Part shown: one piece after another, positions 34,023-43,827 of the stretch
How positions within the stretch are numbered: position 1 is the stretch's first letter
Layout: each line of letters opens with the position of its first letter
Origin: JADJLQ01 sp038251405
GTDB taxonomy: Bacteria > Bacteroidota > Bacteroidia > Chitinophagales > Saprospiraceae
Direction: 5' to 3'
DNA: 64,000 bases
NCBI GenBank assembly: GCA_038251405.1
Contig: JBBSBH010000001.1
Span: 186,001 to 250,000 of the forward strand
The notes under the pieces: generated by a model
What the model saw: only the letters and a program-made list of their open reading frames with translations
Told to the model about the DNA's origin: nothing
Database searches by the model: none
Made by a program: the position numbers and the translations under genes

Positions 34023-37000
34023 ATGATCAATACTATTTTCAATAATTCAACTTCTCTTTTTTTGGCGAGAGCCAAAGGCAGTTCATATATCAGTCGTCTG
34101 GTATGCATACCAATAATTTTATTATTTCTGAATATGAGGTCTTTGGCAATGCCTTGTAATCTTAATTGTAGTGGCCATTTAAATATTTCGCTAGATGAGA
34201 ATTGTCAGCGAATCATAGCACCTGATGATGTTTTAGAAAATCCGGGAGCTTGTACATATTCAATTATATTAAGCTATCCTTTTGGAACGAATCAGCTGAG
34301 CAATGGGGCCGTAGACCGGTCTCATCTCGGTTATACATTTATCTATAAGGCAACTGATCAAACCTCAAGAAATAGTTGTTGGGGCTATGTGACCATTGAA
34401 GATAAACTCCCTCCTTTACCATTATGTAAGAATAATTTAAGAATAAGTTGCTTTCAATTAGTGGAATATAGTGAAATCGTAAACCAGCCTCAGGATAATT
34501 GTGCCCAGGAAGGGACTGCAGTGATCTCTGCTTTATCATGGAAGGATTATAATTGTGATTCAGCTATAATAGGCCGGGTATATAGAAGTATTACTTCTTT
34601 TGATATCTGGGGGAATACTTCCACTTGTAATGATACTTTATTGATAAGGAAAGACCATATTTCAGATGTAAAATGTACTAATAATGTTTCGCTTAATTGC
34701 AGAGTACTTTGTCGAAAGCCGGACGCCACAGGATTGATTACTGATCGAAAGAATTACGAAATGATCACATTTTCATCAGAAAAGAACAATAAATTCTACC
34801 CTACGCCCGAATTATTATTGAGGCTACAAATGACAGACACCTTTGCCAGCAATTTTCGTACTTGTATCACCAGGGATTCTTTACTGGTACCAGCTGTAAG
34901 AGATACTTTATTGGTAGCTGTAGCCAGAAACACCCCATTTCCTTCAAATTCAAGTCTCTCGGGATTAGCGGCAAAAGATACCTGCGTGTATGTAGATTCT
35001 TGTGTGACTATGTGGACAAAAAATGGAATGAGAAAAGGTGGGCTTTGCAAACTTAGCCTCGAATATTACGATCTTATCACTTATTTATGTGGAAATGGAT
35101 TTAAAATCAGACGAGAATGGCGCATAGTAGATTGGTGTACAGGGGCCGAGGTCAAATGTGTTCAATATATTAAAGTGCAGGATGGAGAAATGCCTATTGT
35201 GGCTGATACTTTGAAATATTATTCAGCACTGGTAAAACCTCATGATTGTATAAGCCAGCTAAATGTAAAGGCACTGATTGTAGATGATTGCGATGAAACT
35301 ATCAAACAAGATTATTTTATATCCTATACTGATGATGCCACTCAAAAAACGATCGTATTAAAGGGGACTTTGCCCACTACTGTAAATCTTCCTGCCACTG
35401 GTGCAATCTATGGACGAAGATGCTTTAGAATGTATGTAGATCTTTCAGATCGTTGTTTTAATCGTACCCGGGACTCCATTGAAATTTGCGTCACAGATAA
35501 TACGGCACCTACCCCATTGTGTAATGAAAATACCCAAGCAGTAGTAGACCCTGCTACATGCTGGGCTAGAGTATATGCTAAAGATCTCGATAATGGCAGT
35601 AGAGATAACTGCTGTAATGTGTTGCATTTTGCAATAGCCCGCATGACGGAGATAGAATCTGTAAGAACAGCTGCCGTTTCTAAAATTGAAAAAAATTGTG
35701 GCTCAGCAGAGTATTGGAACAAAAAATTATTTTATGATGCATACATAGAGAACTACATTAATTGTTATGTTTTCAAAGATTACCTGGATCTGTCTGAGTG
35801 TGGAAGGCAGCAAGTAGTGCTTAGAGTCTACGAGGCATGCGGGGTACCGTTATATGATTCCCATATTTTTTTATGTAGCCCGCATGATTGGTATTGTTAC
35901 AACACCAGTCATTTATTCAGAGCAGAATTCAATTTTAATTGGTTAGACAAACATGATACCTGGTACAAAGAAGCTAAAGCAAGAGATTGTACCTGGAGAC
36001 CTAGAATATTGTGCAAAGATTCGTTGAGTAATTGGCTGACTTATCTCCATTCAAAAGACTATGATAGTAAAGAAATATTTGTGGGTTCATTTAATTTGAA
36101 CGCATTCGCCGACTATAATTCCATTTTTGAGTTTTCAAAAGACTGTTTGGATTTATCCTATGAAACTGCATTTACTTCTACAATACAATCCATCTATGCA
36201 TACCCTCCTGGAAATACCTGTTCAAAATATTTATACAATGAATGTATGGTAATAGTAGATGTTGTAGACAAAACGCCTCCTGCCTGTGATCGTCCACAGG
36301 ATGTATATATATATTGTGATGGAGTAGTGGGAGATCCTAAGAATGCTAATGCACATTTACTTAATTGTACGAATGGCAAGGTTGACGGGGCATGGCCAAA
36401 TCAAATCGAATGTATTAAAGAAAATGATGGTAACCTCACAGATGCCATAGATCCTACTGGAAAATATTATGGTTACTATGGTGGTCCAGTACAAGTCTAT
36501 TCTCATGATGATCACAATCAGTTAGTAGATGCCATATGCGCTAATAATGCATGGGCCCCCATTTATTGCAAAGCATGGCTCTGTCTTGATTCTTCGGATA
36601 CCGGAGGGAAAGTTGATTTTAAATCTTATTTCTCAATACCTGTAGCAGCCAGTGGTGGAAGGCCATCTGTTTCAGCAGGCATAGGTAAGTTCTGGATTTA
36701 TGATAACTGTAAATTAAATGATACGATTCCTTTTACAGATGACACACAGGTCGATAAATGCGGTAAAGGTTGGATCAAACGTACCTGGACTGCAAAAGAT
36801 AATTGTGGTAATAAAACTACTTGCGAACAAAAAATATACACGCAATCCAGGTCAGATTTTGAAGTAATTTTCCCTGCAGATGTGACTCTAAATTGTAAAG
36901 AAATAAGTAATTCTAAATTATTGGATCCCGGTGATGGCTCCATGACAGGAAATATAATGATCATGGATGATGAGTGTGAATTAGTAGGGGTGAACCATGA

Positions 37001-39080
37001 CGATGTGCGGTATGATATTGTGGAAGATGGTTGTTATAAAATAGTAAGAACCTGGACATTGACCGATTGGTGTAAATATGACCCATTGCAGCACGATAGA
37101 CAAACTGAAGTAATTGTAAACGATACCTTAGTAGCCAATAAAGATGGTCGTGCATGCGTGTATAGAAACCTAAAGGACGATGGAGATGGCTATATTACCT
37201 ATACTCAAATAATAAAAGTGATTGATGAAATAGCACCAGTGCTAAATTGTAAAGACACTATTCTTTGTACCTATGTAGATAATTGTGTGGAGCAGTTTCA
37301 GTTTAATTTTTCAGCAAGTGATAATTGTACTCCTGCTGACCAGATTGCTTTTAGATGGGAATTGATTCCTTTTGGATCTACCGTGGTTTCAAAAAGAAGT
37401 ATTCCTAATGTAAAAGGATTCCATGAAGTTTTGTCTGCAGGAAATTATACTTTGGTGGTATATGCCTCAGATAAATGTGGAAACGAAGATACTTGTGAAA
37501 TGAAACTCATGGTAAAAGATTGTAAGAAACCAACCCCTTATTGTTTGAATGGAATAGCTACCGTATTAATGCCATCAACAGGCGCTCTTACTATATGGGC
37601 CCGGGACTTTAATGCAGGAGCATATGATAATTGTACTCCAAAGGATAAGTTGAAGTATTATTTTGGGAATGCAGACTGTTCTGCTCCTGGTGACACGGGC
37701 AAGACATTTGATTGTAAAAGTCTTGGGACAAATTTATTGTGCATCTGGGTAGTAGATGAAGCTGGGAATGCAGATAAATGTGAAACATATGTATTGATTC
37801 AGGACAATAATACTCCTCCTATTTGTTCTCAACCAAATATTTCATCGATACAAGGTGGAATTTCTACCGAATCTGGTGCCGCTGTACAAGGAGTGAAAGT
37901 AAAATTGAAGTCTGGGAATGATCTCAGTACAGATGCGACTACCGGCAATGACGGGAAGTTTGCCTTTACACGAGTGGTAGATAACTCTAACTTCACTTTA
38001 GTACCAGCCAAGAATGATGATTGGATGAACGGTGTTTCTACTATCGATTTAATGCTCATTCAACAACATGTGCTTGGGGTGAAACCTTTGAGTTCGATGT
38101 ACAAAATTATAGCTGCCGATGTCAATCACAATGAGGTAGTAGAGGCAGTAGATATGTTGGAATTAAGAAAATTGATACTGGGCATATACAATGAATTGCC
38201 TAATAATACCTCCTGGAGATTTGCCGAAAAATCCACTTTAAATCCAAAAACGCCATTTATAATCAACGAGCAAATTCAAAAACCCGGACTGCAATTGCCC
38301 AAATCCATTAATGATTTTATGGGAATAAAAATTGGTGATGTGAATGAAACCGTGGTTGCTCATCAATTATTGGGTGCAGAAGCCAGGTCTTCGAAAAGCG
38401 AAATCGTACTTGAATCAGAAGATATTAAATTGCAACCTGGTAAAGTAATCGAAATACCGTTAAAGCTAAAGAAATCTGGCAGCCTGGCTGGATTTCAATT
38501 TACTTTTGGATTTGATTTTAATGAACTGGAATTCGTTGGCTTTAGAAGTGGAAGTATAAAATTGGATGAATCCAATTTTGCTTATAATCAACTGAAAAAA
38601 GGATTGCTGCCTCTTTCCTGGTTTGACCTCAATACTACATCTTTCCTAGCGAATGAAGTGTTATTTACTTTACAATTCAAGACTAAATCCAATGCTTTGC
38701 TTTCGCAGTTAATTCAAATCAATTCTAAGATTACCAGGGCTGAAGCATACGCATCTGATCATGATGATTTTGCAAAAAATATCAGATTAAATATTACCTC
38801 TCAGGCAATAGAGAATAAAGGAATGTTAGTTTATCAGAATGCTCCCAATCCGTTTTCAAGCTTTACCTCTATTGGCTTTGATTTACCCAATAATTTGTCA
38901 GTAAAAATTGCGATTATAGATCTTACCGGCAAGGTGGTCAAAAACATTAAAGGAGACTATCAAAAAGGATATAATCAAATAAAAATTACAAATGAAGACC
39001 TTCCTTCTCCGGGAGTTTATTACTATCAGGTAAGTGCAGGTGAGTATAGAATTTCTAAAAAATTAGTTTTAGTAGAGTAA
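34023..39080 (+). CDS. Giant Cys-rich T9SS type A protein with dockerin-like and cohesin-like parts
   Basis: This is a 1685-residue exported protein. A signal peptide (VCIPIILLFLNMRSLA) is followed by about 1200 residues of Cys/Trp/Asp-rich Ig-like segments with repeated phrases such as WTAKDNCGNKTTCEQKI, RTWTLTDWCKYD and ASDKCGNEDTCEM. Then come a CnaB-like carrier domain (about 1275-1335), a dockerin-type segment (IDLMLIQQHVLG then IIAADVNHNEVVEAVDMLEL, about 1337-1385) and a cohesin-like beta-sandwich (about 1458-1580: LKKSGSLAGFQFTFGFDF). The C-terminal T9SS type A sorting domain (from about 1602) contains NAPNPFSSFTSIGFDL and ends YRISKKLVLVE. It should be displayed on or released from the cell surface. 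A terminator follows. Confidence 0.88.
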   Translation: MINTIFNNSTSLFLARAKGSSYISRLVCIPIILLFLNMRSLAMPCNLNCSGHLNISLDENCQRIIAPDDVLENPGACTYSIILSYPFGTNQLSNGAVDRSHLGYTFIYKATDQTSRNSCWGYVTIEDKLPPLPLCKNNLRISCFQLVEYSEIVNQPQDNCAQEGTAVISALSWKDYNCDSAIIGRVYRSITSFDIWGNTSTCNDTLLIRKDHISDVKCTNNVSLNCRVLCRKPDATGLITDRKNYEMITFSSEKNNKFYPTPELLLRLQMTDTFASNFRTCITRDSLLVPAVRDTLLVAVARNTPFPSNSSLSGLAAKDTCVYVDSCVTMWTKNGMRKGGLCKLSLEYYDLITYLCGNGFKIRREWRIVDWCTGAEVKCVQYIKVQDGEMPIVADTLKYYSALVKPHDCISQLNVKALIVDDCDETIKQDYFISYTDDATQKTIVLKGTLPTTVNLPATGAIYGRRCFRMYVDLSDRCFNRTRDSIEICVTDNTAPTPLCNENTQAVVDPATCWARVYAKDLDNGSRDNCCNVLHFAIARMTEIESVRTAAVSKIEKNCGSAEYWNKKLFYDAYIENYINCYVFKDYLDLSECGRQQVVLRVYEACGVPLYDSHIFLCSPHDWYCYNTSHLFRAEFNFNWLDKHDTWYKEAKARDCTWRPRILCKDSLSNWLTYLHSKDYDSKEIFVGSFNLNAFADYNSIFEFSKDCLDLSYETAFTSTIQSIYAYPPGNTCSKYLYNECMVIVDVVDKTPPACDRPQDVYIYCDGVVGDPKNANAHLLNCTNGKVDGAWPNQIECIKENDGNLTDAIDPTGKYYGYYGGPVQVYSHDDHNQLVDAICANNAWAPIYCKAWLCLDSSDTGGKVDFKSYFSIPVAASGGRPSVSAGIGKFWIYDNCKLNDTIPFTDDTQVDKCGKGWIKRTWTAKDNCGNKTTCEQKIYTQSRSDFEVIFPADVTLNCKEISNSKLLDPGDGSMTGNIMIMDDECELVGVNHDDVRYDIVEDGCYKIVRTWTLTDWCKYDPLQHDRQTEVIVNDTLVANKDGRACVYRNLKDDGDGYITYTQIIKVIDEIAPVLNCKDTILCTYVDNCVEQFQFNFSASDNCTPADQIAFRWELIPFGSTVVSKRSIPNVKGFHEVLSAGNYTLVVYASDKCGNEDTCEMKLMVKDCKKPTPYCLNGIATVLMPSTGALTIWARDFNAGAYDNCTPKDKLKYYFGNADCSAPGDTGKTFDCKSLGTNLLCIWVVDEAGNADKCETYVLIQDNNTPPICSQPNISSIQGGISTESGAAVQGVKVKLKSGNDLSTDATTGNDGKFAFTRVVDNSNFTLVPAKNDDWMNGVSTIDLMLIQQHVLGVKPLSSMYKIIAADVNHNEVVEAVDMLELRKLILGIYNELPNNTSWRFAEKSTLNPKTPFIINEQIQKPGLQLPKSINDFMGIKIGDVNETVVAHQLLGAEARSSKSEIVLESEDIKLQPGKVIEIPLKLKKSGSLAGFQFTFGFDFNELEFVGFRSGSIKLDESNFAYNQLKKGLLPLSWFDLNTTSFLANEVLFTLQFKTKSNALLSQLIQINSKITRAEAYASDHDDFAKNIRLNITSQAIENKGMLVYQNAPNPFSSFTSIGFDLPNNLSVKIAIIDLTGKVVKNIKGDYQKGYNQIKITNEDLPSPGVYYYQVSAGEYRISKKLVLVE

Positions 39081-39107
39081 ATAGATTTTTAATATTATGT
39101 TTGAATA

Positions 39108-39135
39108 GGATTGCCCTGCCGGGCGATCCTATTTT
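39108..39135 (+). terminator. Rho-independent terminator after the giant T9SS gene
   Basis: GGATTGCCC/GGGCGATCC form a 9-bp stem (one T-G pair) with loop TGCC, followed by TATTTTG. It lies 28 bases after the stop at 39080 and before the ATG at 39155, which supports the later start for the phosphodiesterase. Confidence 0.75.
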
Positions 39136-39154
39136 GCTTAAAGAATATACTGCC

Positions 39155-39664
39155 ATGAAGATAGGATTGATGTCTGATACACATTCATTTATTGATCTTC
39201 GCCTCTTAGATCTATTTGAGGATAGAGATGAAATCTGGCATGCAGGTGATTTCGGTTCTACAGATGTAATCCAACGTATTGAGAGAAAAAGGCCTTTGAA
39301 AGGTGTTTATGGAAATATTGATAGCCCTGAAATCCAATCGATGTTCCCCAATGAATTAAAATGGCAATTGGGTGATTTTAAAATATTCATGACTCATATT
39401 GCTGGCTATCCCGGTAAGTATACCGCCCGAGTAAAAAAACAACTCAAAGAGGATCCAGTGGATTTGTTTATTTGTGGTCACTCTCATATTTTGAAAATAA
39501 TGAAAGACCCATTGCTAGGACATTTGCATATTAACCCAGGCGCTTGTGGTCATGAAGGGTTTCATATTTTTCGCACCGCGGTTAGGTTTGAAATTATTGA
39601 AAATAAATTGATAAACTTAGAGGTTATAGAATTGGGAGAGCGTGGGAAAATGGGTCCATCTTAA
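39155..39664 (+). CDS. YfcE/MJ0936-type metallophosphoesterase
   Basis: This is a 169-residue calcineurin-like phosphodiesterase. Metal-binding motifs are in order: GLMSDTHS (D-x-H), WHAGDFGS (GD), VYGNIDS (GN with Asp in place of the usual His-Asp), FMTHIAGYPG and FICGHSHI (GHSH). Small enzymes of this group hydrolyse phosphodiesters such as bis-p-nitrophenyl phosphate, and the natural substrate is uncertain. An in-frame TTG at 39101 would lie in the terminator region, so ATG 39155 is chosen. Cytoplasmic. Confidence 0.88.
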   Translation: MKIGLMSDTHSFIDLRLLDLFEDRDEIWHAGDFGSTDVIQRIERKRPLKGVYGNIDSPEIQSMFPNELKWQLGDFKIFMTHIAGYPGKYTARVKKQLKEDPVDLFICGHSHILKIMKDPLLGHLHINPGACGHEGFHIFRTAVRFEIIENKLINLEVIELGERGKMGPS

Positions 39665-39713
39665 TTTAACAAATTATTACCTGTCAAAATTAAAATTTGG
39701 GTTTGAGCTTTCT

Positions 39714-39722
39714 TAGCTTTGG
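39714..39722 (+). promoter_or_regulatory. -7 box of the iorAB-like operon
   Basis: TAGCTTTGG matches TAnnTTTG and lies 25 bases before the ATG of the 2Fe-2S subunit. Confidence 0.45.
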
Positions 39723-39747
39723 CAATTCGAATTAAATTTTATTAAAT

Positions 39748-40233
39748 ATGGCAAAAATAGCGTTGACAGTAAATAACCAAAAATATCAATTTGAAGCAGA
39801 GACTGACATGCCTTTGCTTTGGGCTATTCGGGATTATGTGGGACTTATTGGGACAAAATATGGCTGCGGTATAGCCCAATGCGGCGCCTGTACGGTTCAT
39901 CTTGATGGGGTGCCTGTAAGAAGCTGCCAGATAACGGTTGGGAGTATTTCAAAAAAGCAAAAGATTACTACCATAGAAGGTATTGGAACTCCTGAAGCTT
40001 TAAGTGCTGTGCAACAGGCATGGGTAGAGGAACAAGTGCCACAGTGTGGATACTGTCAAAGTGGACAGATCATGTCAGCAGTAGCTTTATTAAGCCAAAA
40101 GCCTAATCCTACTGATGAAGATATAGATGCTTATATGGCTGGTAATATTTGCAGATGTGGCACCTATGATCGAATAAGGAAAGCCATTCATCGTGCAGCA
40201 AGTTCACCCGTTCCTCAGGGGACAGGTAGATAA
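39748..40233 (+). CDS. 2Fe-2S subunit of an isoquinoline oxidoreductase-like molybdenum hydroxylase
   Basis: This is a 161-residue small subunit of the xanthine-oxidase family. The N-terminal plant-type 2Fe-2S motif is KYGCGIAQCGACTVHLDG with the fourth Cys in VRSCQ. The C-terminal helical 2Fe-2S domain has QCGYCQSGQIM and NICRCGTYDRI. It relays electrons from the molybdopterin subunit encoded 35 bases downstream. IorA-type subunits lack a partner FAD subunit and donate to another acceptor such as cytochrome c; none is adjacent. Confidence 0.93.
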   Translation: MAKIALTVNNQKYQFEAETDMPLLWAIRDYVGLIGTKYGCGIAQCGACTVHLDGVPVRSCQITVGSISKKQKITTIEGIGTPEALSAVQQAWVEEQVPQCGYCQSGQIMSAVALLSQKPNPTDEDIDAYMAGNICRCGTYDRIRKAIHRAASSPVPQGTGR

Positions 40234-40268
40234 TTTATTTTTTTTTCATTATCAATAGATCAATCAAA

Positions 40269-42431
40269 ATGAAAGTAGTTGCAAATAGAAGAGATTTTTT
40301 AAAAACATCGAGTATTACTGGAGTTGGTTTGGCACTTGGATTTAAATCCCTGGCAGGTGTAGATTCAGTGTATAAAATGAATGCTGAATTATTCAAACAA
40401 GAGCTTAATCCATTTGTGTTAATTGATACGGCTGGAAATATAACTTTAGTCAACAGTAGACCAGATATGGGTCAGGGTTCATCTCAAGCGGTGCCATCGA
40501 TTATAGCGGAAGAATTGGAAGTTAATCTAAGCCAGGTAAAAATAATCCAATCTGATGGTCGAGCTAAGTACGGGCCTCAGCAGGCTGGTGGAAGTAGTAC
40601 TGTGAGACAATTATGGGATTCACTTCGGAAAGCCGGTGCTTCAGCTAAGGAAATGTTGATCCAGGCGGGAGCAAACAAATGGAGTACTACCGTTGACAAT
40701 TGTTATGCTAGTGAGGGCAAAGTCTTTTTAAAGAATAGCACTAAAAGTTTTTCTTATGGTGAATTGGTAAATGATGCTTCTGCTTTAGAGGTTCCTGAAA
40801 GCCCAACATTAAAAGACCCAAAGGACTTTCGCATTTTGGGAAAATACAATAAGCGCCTGGATGTGCCTTCAAAAGTTACGGGCAAGGCTATTTTTGGAAT
40901 AGATATTAAGGTTCCTAATATGCTCTATGCAGTGACAGTGCATGCACCTTCGATAAAAGGCAAGCTCATCAGCTTTACAGATACTGATGCAAAAAAAATA
41001 GCAGGTGTAAAAGCCGTTTTGAAGACTAAACACTCCTATCCCGGTGGAGAAACTGATGCTATAGCCATTGTTGCAGATAATTATTGGGCTGCTCTGAAAG
41101 CAAGTAAGTTGGTAGATATTCGATGGGACCATGGGGATGCCCTGGAGACGGTGAACTCAGCTAATTATTTTAAAAATATGTACGCTGCAGCTGAAAAACC
41201 TGGAATACGAGCTGAAGAAGAAGGTGATTTTGATGCGTATTTCAATTTTTCTGAAATGAAATTGGAGGCTGTTTACGAGACCTCATTTTTAGCCCATGCT
41301 GCTATTGAACCTGTTAATACTACTGCTCATGTTAAGTCTGATGGTTCTGTAGAAATTTGGGCCCCTATACAAGGACCGGATGGAGCGATTAGCGAAGCTG
41401 CCAACTATCTAAAAATTGCCGATGATAAAGTAAAAATCAATGCGACCTTGCTGGGCGGCTCATTTGGAAGGAAAGCTTATATGGATTTCATGAAAGAAGC
41501 TATCGATATTTCCAGGCAGATGCAGGCTCCTGTAAAATTGATCTGGCCTCGGGAAGAAGATATGGCCCAAGGTCCTTACAGACCTGCAATGCTTAGTAAA
41601 CTCAGAGGAGTAGTAGATAATAAAAATCGTCTTGCGGCACTTAGTCATCATGCAATTGGAGAATCAATCCAGGGCCAACATTGGAACGGGCTTCAAGCAT
41701 TTCAGGCTGATGACTGGATAGCGGGGGAATTAAGCAAAGAAAATAACAAGTACGATTTCAAAGTAAATCATCTTTCTTATAGTAGGGTAAAAACGGATAT
41801 TCCCATATTGTGGTGGCGATCAGTATATGCTTCAAATTTCGCCTGGGGCCAGGAGTGTTTTATTGACGAAATGGCCATCAAAGCGGGAAAAGATCCAATT
41901 GTAGCCAGGAAGGAGTTATTGAAAAATGATGAACGTGATTTAAAAGTAATTTCAAAGCTGGAGGAAATCATTAAGTCCTATCCGGCATTACCTGTGGATC
42001 ATGCCAGGGGTATAGCTATGTTCAGGTCTTTCTCTACAATGAGCGCCGCTGCTGTTGAAGTGGCGAAAGATGGCAATGGCATAAAAATAATAAAAGTAAC
42101 TTCTGTGATTGACTGTGGACTGCACGTAAATCCTGATATGGTAAAAGCACAGACGGAGGGCAATATCGTCATGGGGTTGACTGCTGCGATCAAAGGAGGA
42201 ATTACATTCACTGATGGCAAATGTGATCAAACCAACTACCATACTTATCAATTGATGAGAATCAATGAAATGCCTTTAGTGGATATTCATATAATGGAAA
42301 ATTGGGAGAAGCCGGGTGGGGTAGGAGAACCAGGATTACCGCCAATTGCACCAGCTCTAGGTAATGCTATTTTTAATCTTACCGGCAAGCGACTTAGAAG
42401 ACTGCCCATTGATATTGACAATTTGGGATAA
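40269..42431 (+). CDS. Molybdopterin subunit of an isoquinoline oxidoreductase-like dehydrogenase (Tat-exported)
   Basis: This is a 720-residue large subunit of the xanthine dehydrogenase family, IorB-like branch. The N-terminus carries a twin-arginine signal (NRRDFLKTSSITGVGLALG), which implies export of the folded holoenzyme with its small subunit to the periplasm. Cofactor regions include PDMGQGSSQAVPSIIAEEL, AIQ-like PIQGPDGAI, LLGGSFGRKAYMDF and the C-terminal GGVGEPGLPPIAPALGNA, whose Glu is the catalytic base. Substrates in the family are N-heterocycles and aldehydes; the one here is unknown. No FAD subunit or XdhC-like maturation gene is in the window. Confidence 0.92.
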   Translation: MKVVANRRDFLKTSSITGVGLALGFKSLAGVDSVYKMNAELFKQELNPFVLIDTAGNITLVNSRPDMGQGSSQAVPSIIAEELEVNLSQVKIIQSDGRAKYGPQQAGGSSTVRQLWDSLRKAGASAKEMLIQAGANKWSTTVDNCYASEGKVFLKNSTKSFSYGELVNDASALEVPESPTLKDPKDFRILGKYNKRLDVPSKVTGKAIFGIDIKVPNMLYAVTVHAPSIKGKLISFTDTDAKKIAGVKAVLKTKHSYPGGETDAIAIVADNYWAALKASKLVDIRWDHGDALETVNSANYFKNMYAAAEKPGIRAEEEGDFDAYFNFSEMKLEAVYETSFLAHAAIEPVNTTAHVKSDGSVEIWAPIQGPDGAISEAANYLKIADDKVKINATLLGGSFGRKAYMDFMKEAIDISRQMQAPVKLIWPREEDMAQGPYRPAMLSKLRGVVDNKNRLAALSHHAIGESIQGQHWNGLQAFQADDWIAGELSKENNKYDFKVNHLSYSRVKTDIPILWWRSVYASNFAWGQECFIDEMAIKAGKDPIVARKELLKNDERDLKVISKLEEIIKSYPALPVDHARGIAMFRSFSTMSAAAVEVAKDGNGIKIIKVTSVIDCGLHVNPDMVKAQTEGNIVMGLTAAIKGGITFTDGKCDQTNYHTYQLMRINEMPLVDIHIMENWEKPGGVGEPGLPPIAPALGNAIFNLTGKRLRRLPIDIDNLG

Positions 42432-42438
42432 GCGGGAT

Positions 42439-43806
42439 CTAAATAATGGCAATAGTCAAACAATTTTTTGTTGATCTTGTTATCTTGTACAACTCACTGA
42501 TCGTATTTGTCGGATGAAGCCATATGATTTCTTCCATTTGATTTACTAATACTATTGCGTTTTGTTTTTCGATTCCGGATATTTTTTTATCTGTGAGTAT
42601 GTCTTTAATCTTTTTTGATTTTCCTTTCATGCCCAGTGGCTGCATCTTATCGCCATTTTGCCACCGGCGTACCAGTAAGGGCAATTGGATGTTATTAAGA
42701 TCAAGCTTAGTTTTAGTAAGGGAATCCAGTTCGATTTTTTTTGATTTTCCGAACCGGATTGTTTGATCTTGAAGCTTAAATGATAAGGGAAGTCTTTTGA
42801 GCTTTAGTTCTATGAAATCTTCTTCCTTTCTTTTGACTATTTCAACTTCCTTTTCTAAAGTAAAAAGAGTAAAATTATCAGATTGGAAAGTTCTGCTTTT
42901 ATGCTTTTGAGCTATGCAATGAAAGATCTGACTTACTTGATCCTCGTTGAATCCAAATCCCTCCAGCAGATAAAAAGCAGTTTGAAGATTTACTTCTTCA
43001 TCAAAAAATACTTTGGTTTTGGTTCCTGATTTTAAAGTATGCTTCGAAATAAAGATTTCAACTGCTTTGTTTATCAGAGGTGCTATACCTTGCATTTTCA
43101 TCGCATTTTCAGCTATGTGTCTGCTGGCATTATTATTGATTTGGTGCAAAATAGGGACTACATTCAACCTGATTTTATTTCTGGAAAACATATCCTCTTC
43201 GTTAGAGGCATCTTTCCTGAACGGAATGTTTTTTGTACGTAAATAATCATCTATTTCATCCTTTGTGATGGACAATAATGGTCTGATAAGTTTAGCACTT
43301 AGATGGCCTGTTTCAGTATAGGGAAAGGGAGCTACGGGTAGTATACCTTGCAACCCGGAGATGCCCGTACCTCTGATCAGCTGGAGCAGGACTGTTTCAG
43401 CCTGGTCATTCATATGGTGTCCCGTAGCTACATATTGGATTTTATTTTTTTTACACAATTTTTCAAACCAGTTGTAACGCAATTTTCTGGCAGTTTCTTC
43501 AATACCAGTCTTTGCTGCAGAAGCCATTTTTTTAGTATCCCATCGTACATTTAAAAGGTTGATATTCTTCTGTTTGCACCAATTTTTTGTAAATATTTCA
43601 TCTTCATCTGATGCTTGTCCTCGCAATTGATAATTTACATGGGCGGCTAGTACTCCCATTTTATTTTCTAGTAAAGCATTTATTAAGCACATGGAATCTG
43701 GACCACCACTCAGACCTACCAGTATAGTAGTATCATTTGGTATATTATGCTTAATTAAAAAAGCTTTAATTTTTTGTTCAAATTGGAATCCACTACTTTT
43801 GCGCAT
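42439..43806 (-). CDS. tilS: tRNA(Ile)-lysidine synthetase
   Basis: TilS uses ATP and lysine to convert C34 of tRNA-Ile(CAU) to lysidine, so that AUA is read as isoleucine; it is essential in most bacteria. The PP-loop motif ILVGLSGGPDSMCLI is near residue 30. HVNYQLRGQASDEDE and GHHMNDQAETVLLQLIRGTG follow, and the C-terminal TilS domain contains VRRWQNGDKMQPLGMKGKS. The frame extends to a TTG at 43815, but the ATG at 43806 gives the usual start; length 455. It is divergent from the next gene, 21 bases away. Confidence 0.95.
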   Translation of the reverse strand: MRKSSGFQFEQKIKAFLIKHNIPNDTTILVGLSGGPDSMCLINALLENKMGVLAAHVNYQLRGQASDEDEIFTKNWCKQKNINLLNVRWDTKKMASAAKTGIEETARKLRYNWFEKLCKKNKIQYVATGHHMNDQAETVLLQLIRGTGISGLQGILPVAPFPYTETGHLSAKLIRPLLSITKDEIDDYLRTKNIPFRKDASNEEDMFSRNKIRLNVVPILHQINNNASRHIAENAMKMQGIAPLINKAVEIFISKHTLKSGTKTKVFFDEEVNLQTAFYLLEGFGFNEDQVSQIFHCIAQKHKSRTFQSDNFTLFTLEKEVEIVKRKEEDFIELKLKRLPLSFKLQDQTIRFGKSKKIELDSLTKTKLDLNNIQLPLLVRRWQNGDKMQPLGMKGKSKKIKDILTDKKISGIEKQNAIVLVNQMEEIIWLHPTNTISELYKITRSTKNCLTIAII

Positions 43807-43827
43807 TAAATTCAATTAATTATATTC

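Noticed and set aside
39101..39154. N-terminal extension of the YfcE-like phosphodiesterase from TTG 39101
   Set aside because: The extension covers a clear terminator hairpin and does not match the family start MKIGLMSDTHS at 39155.
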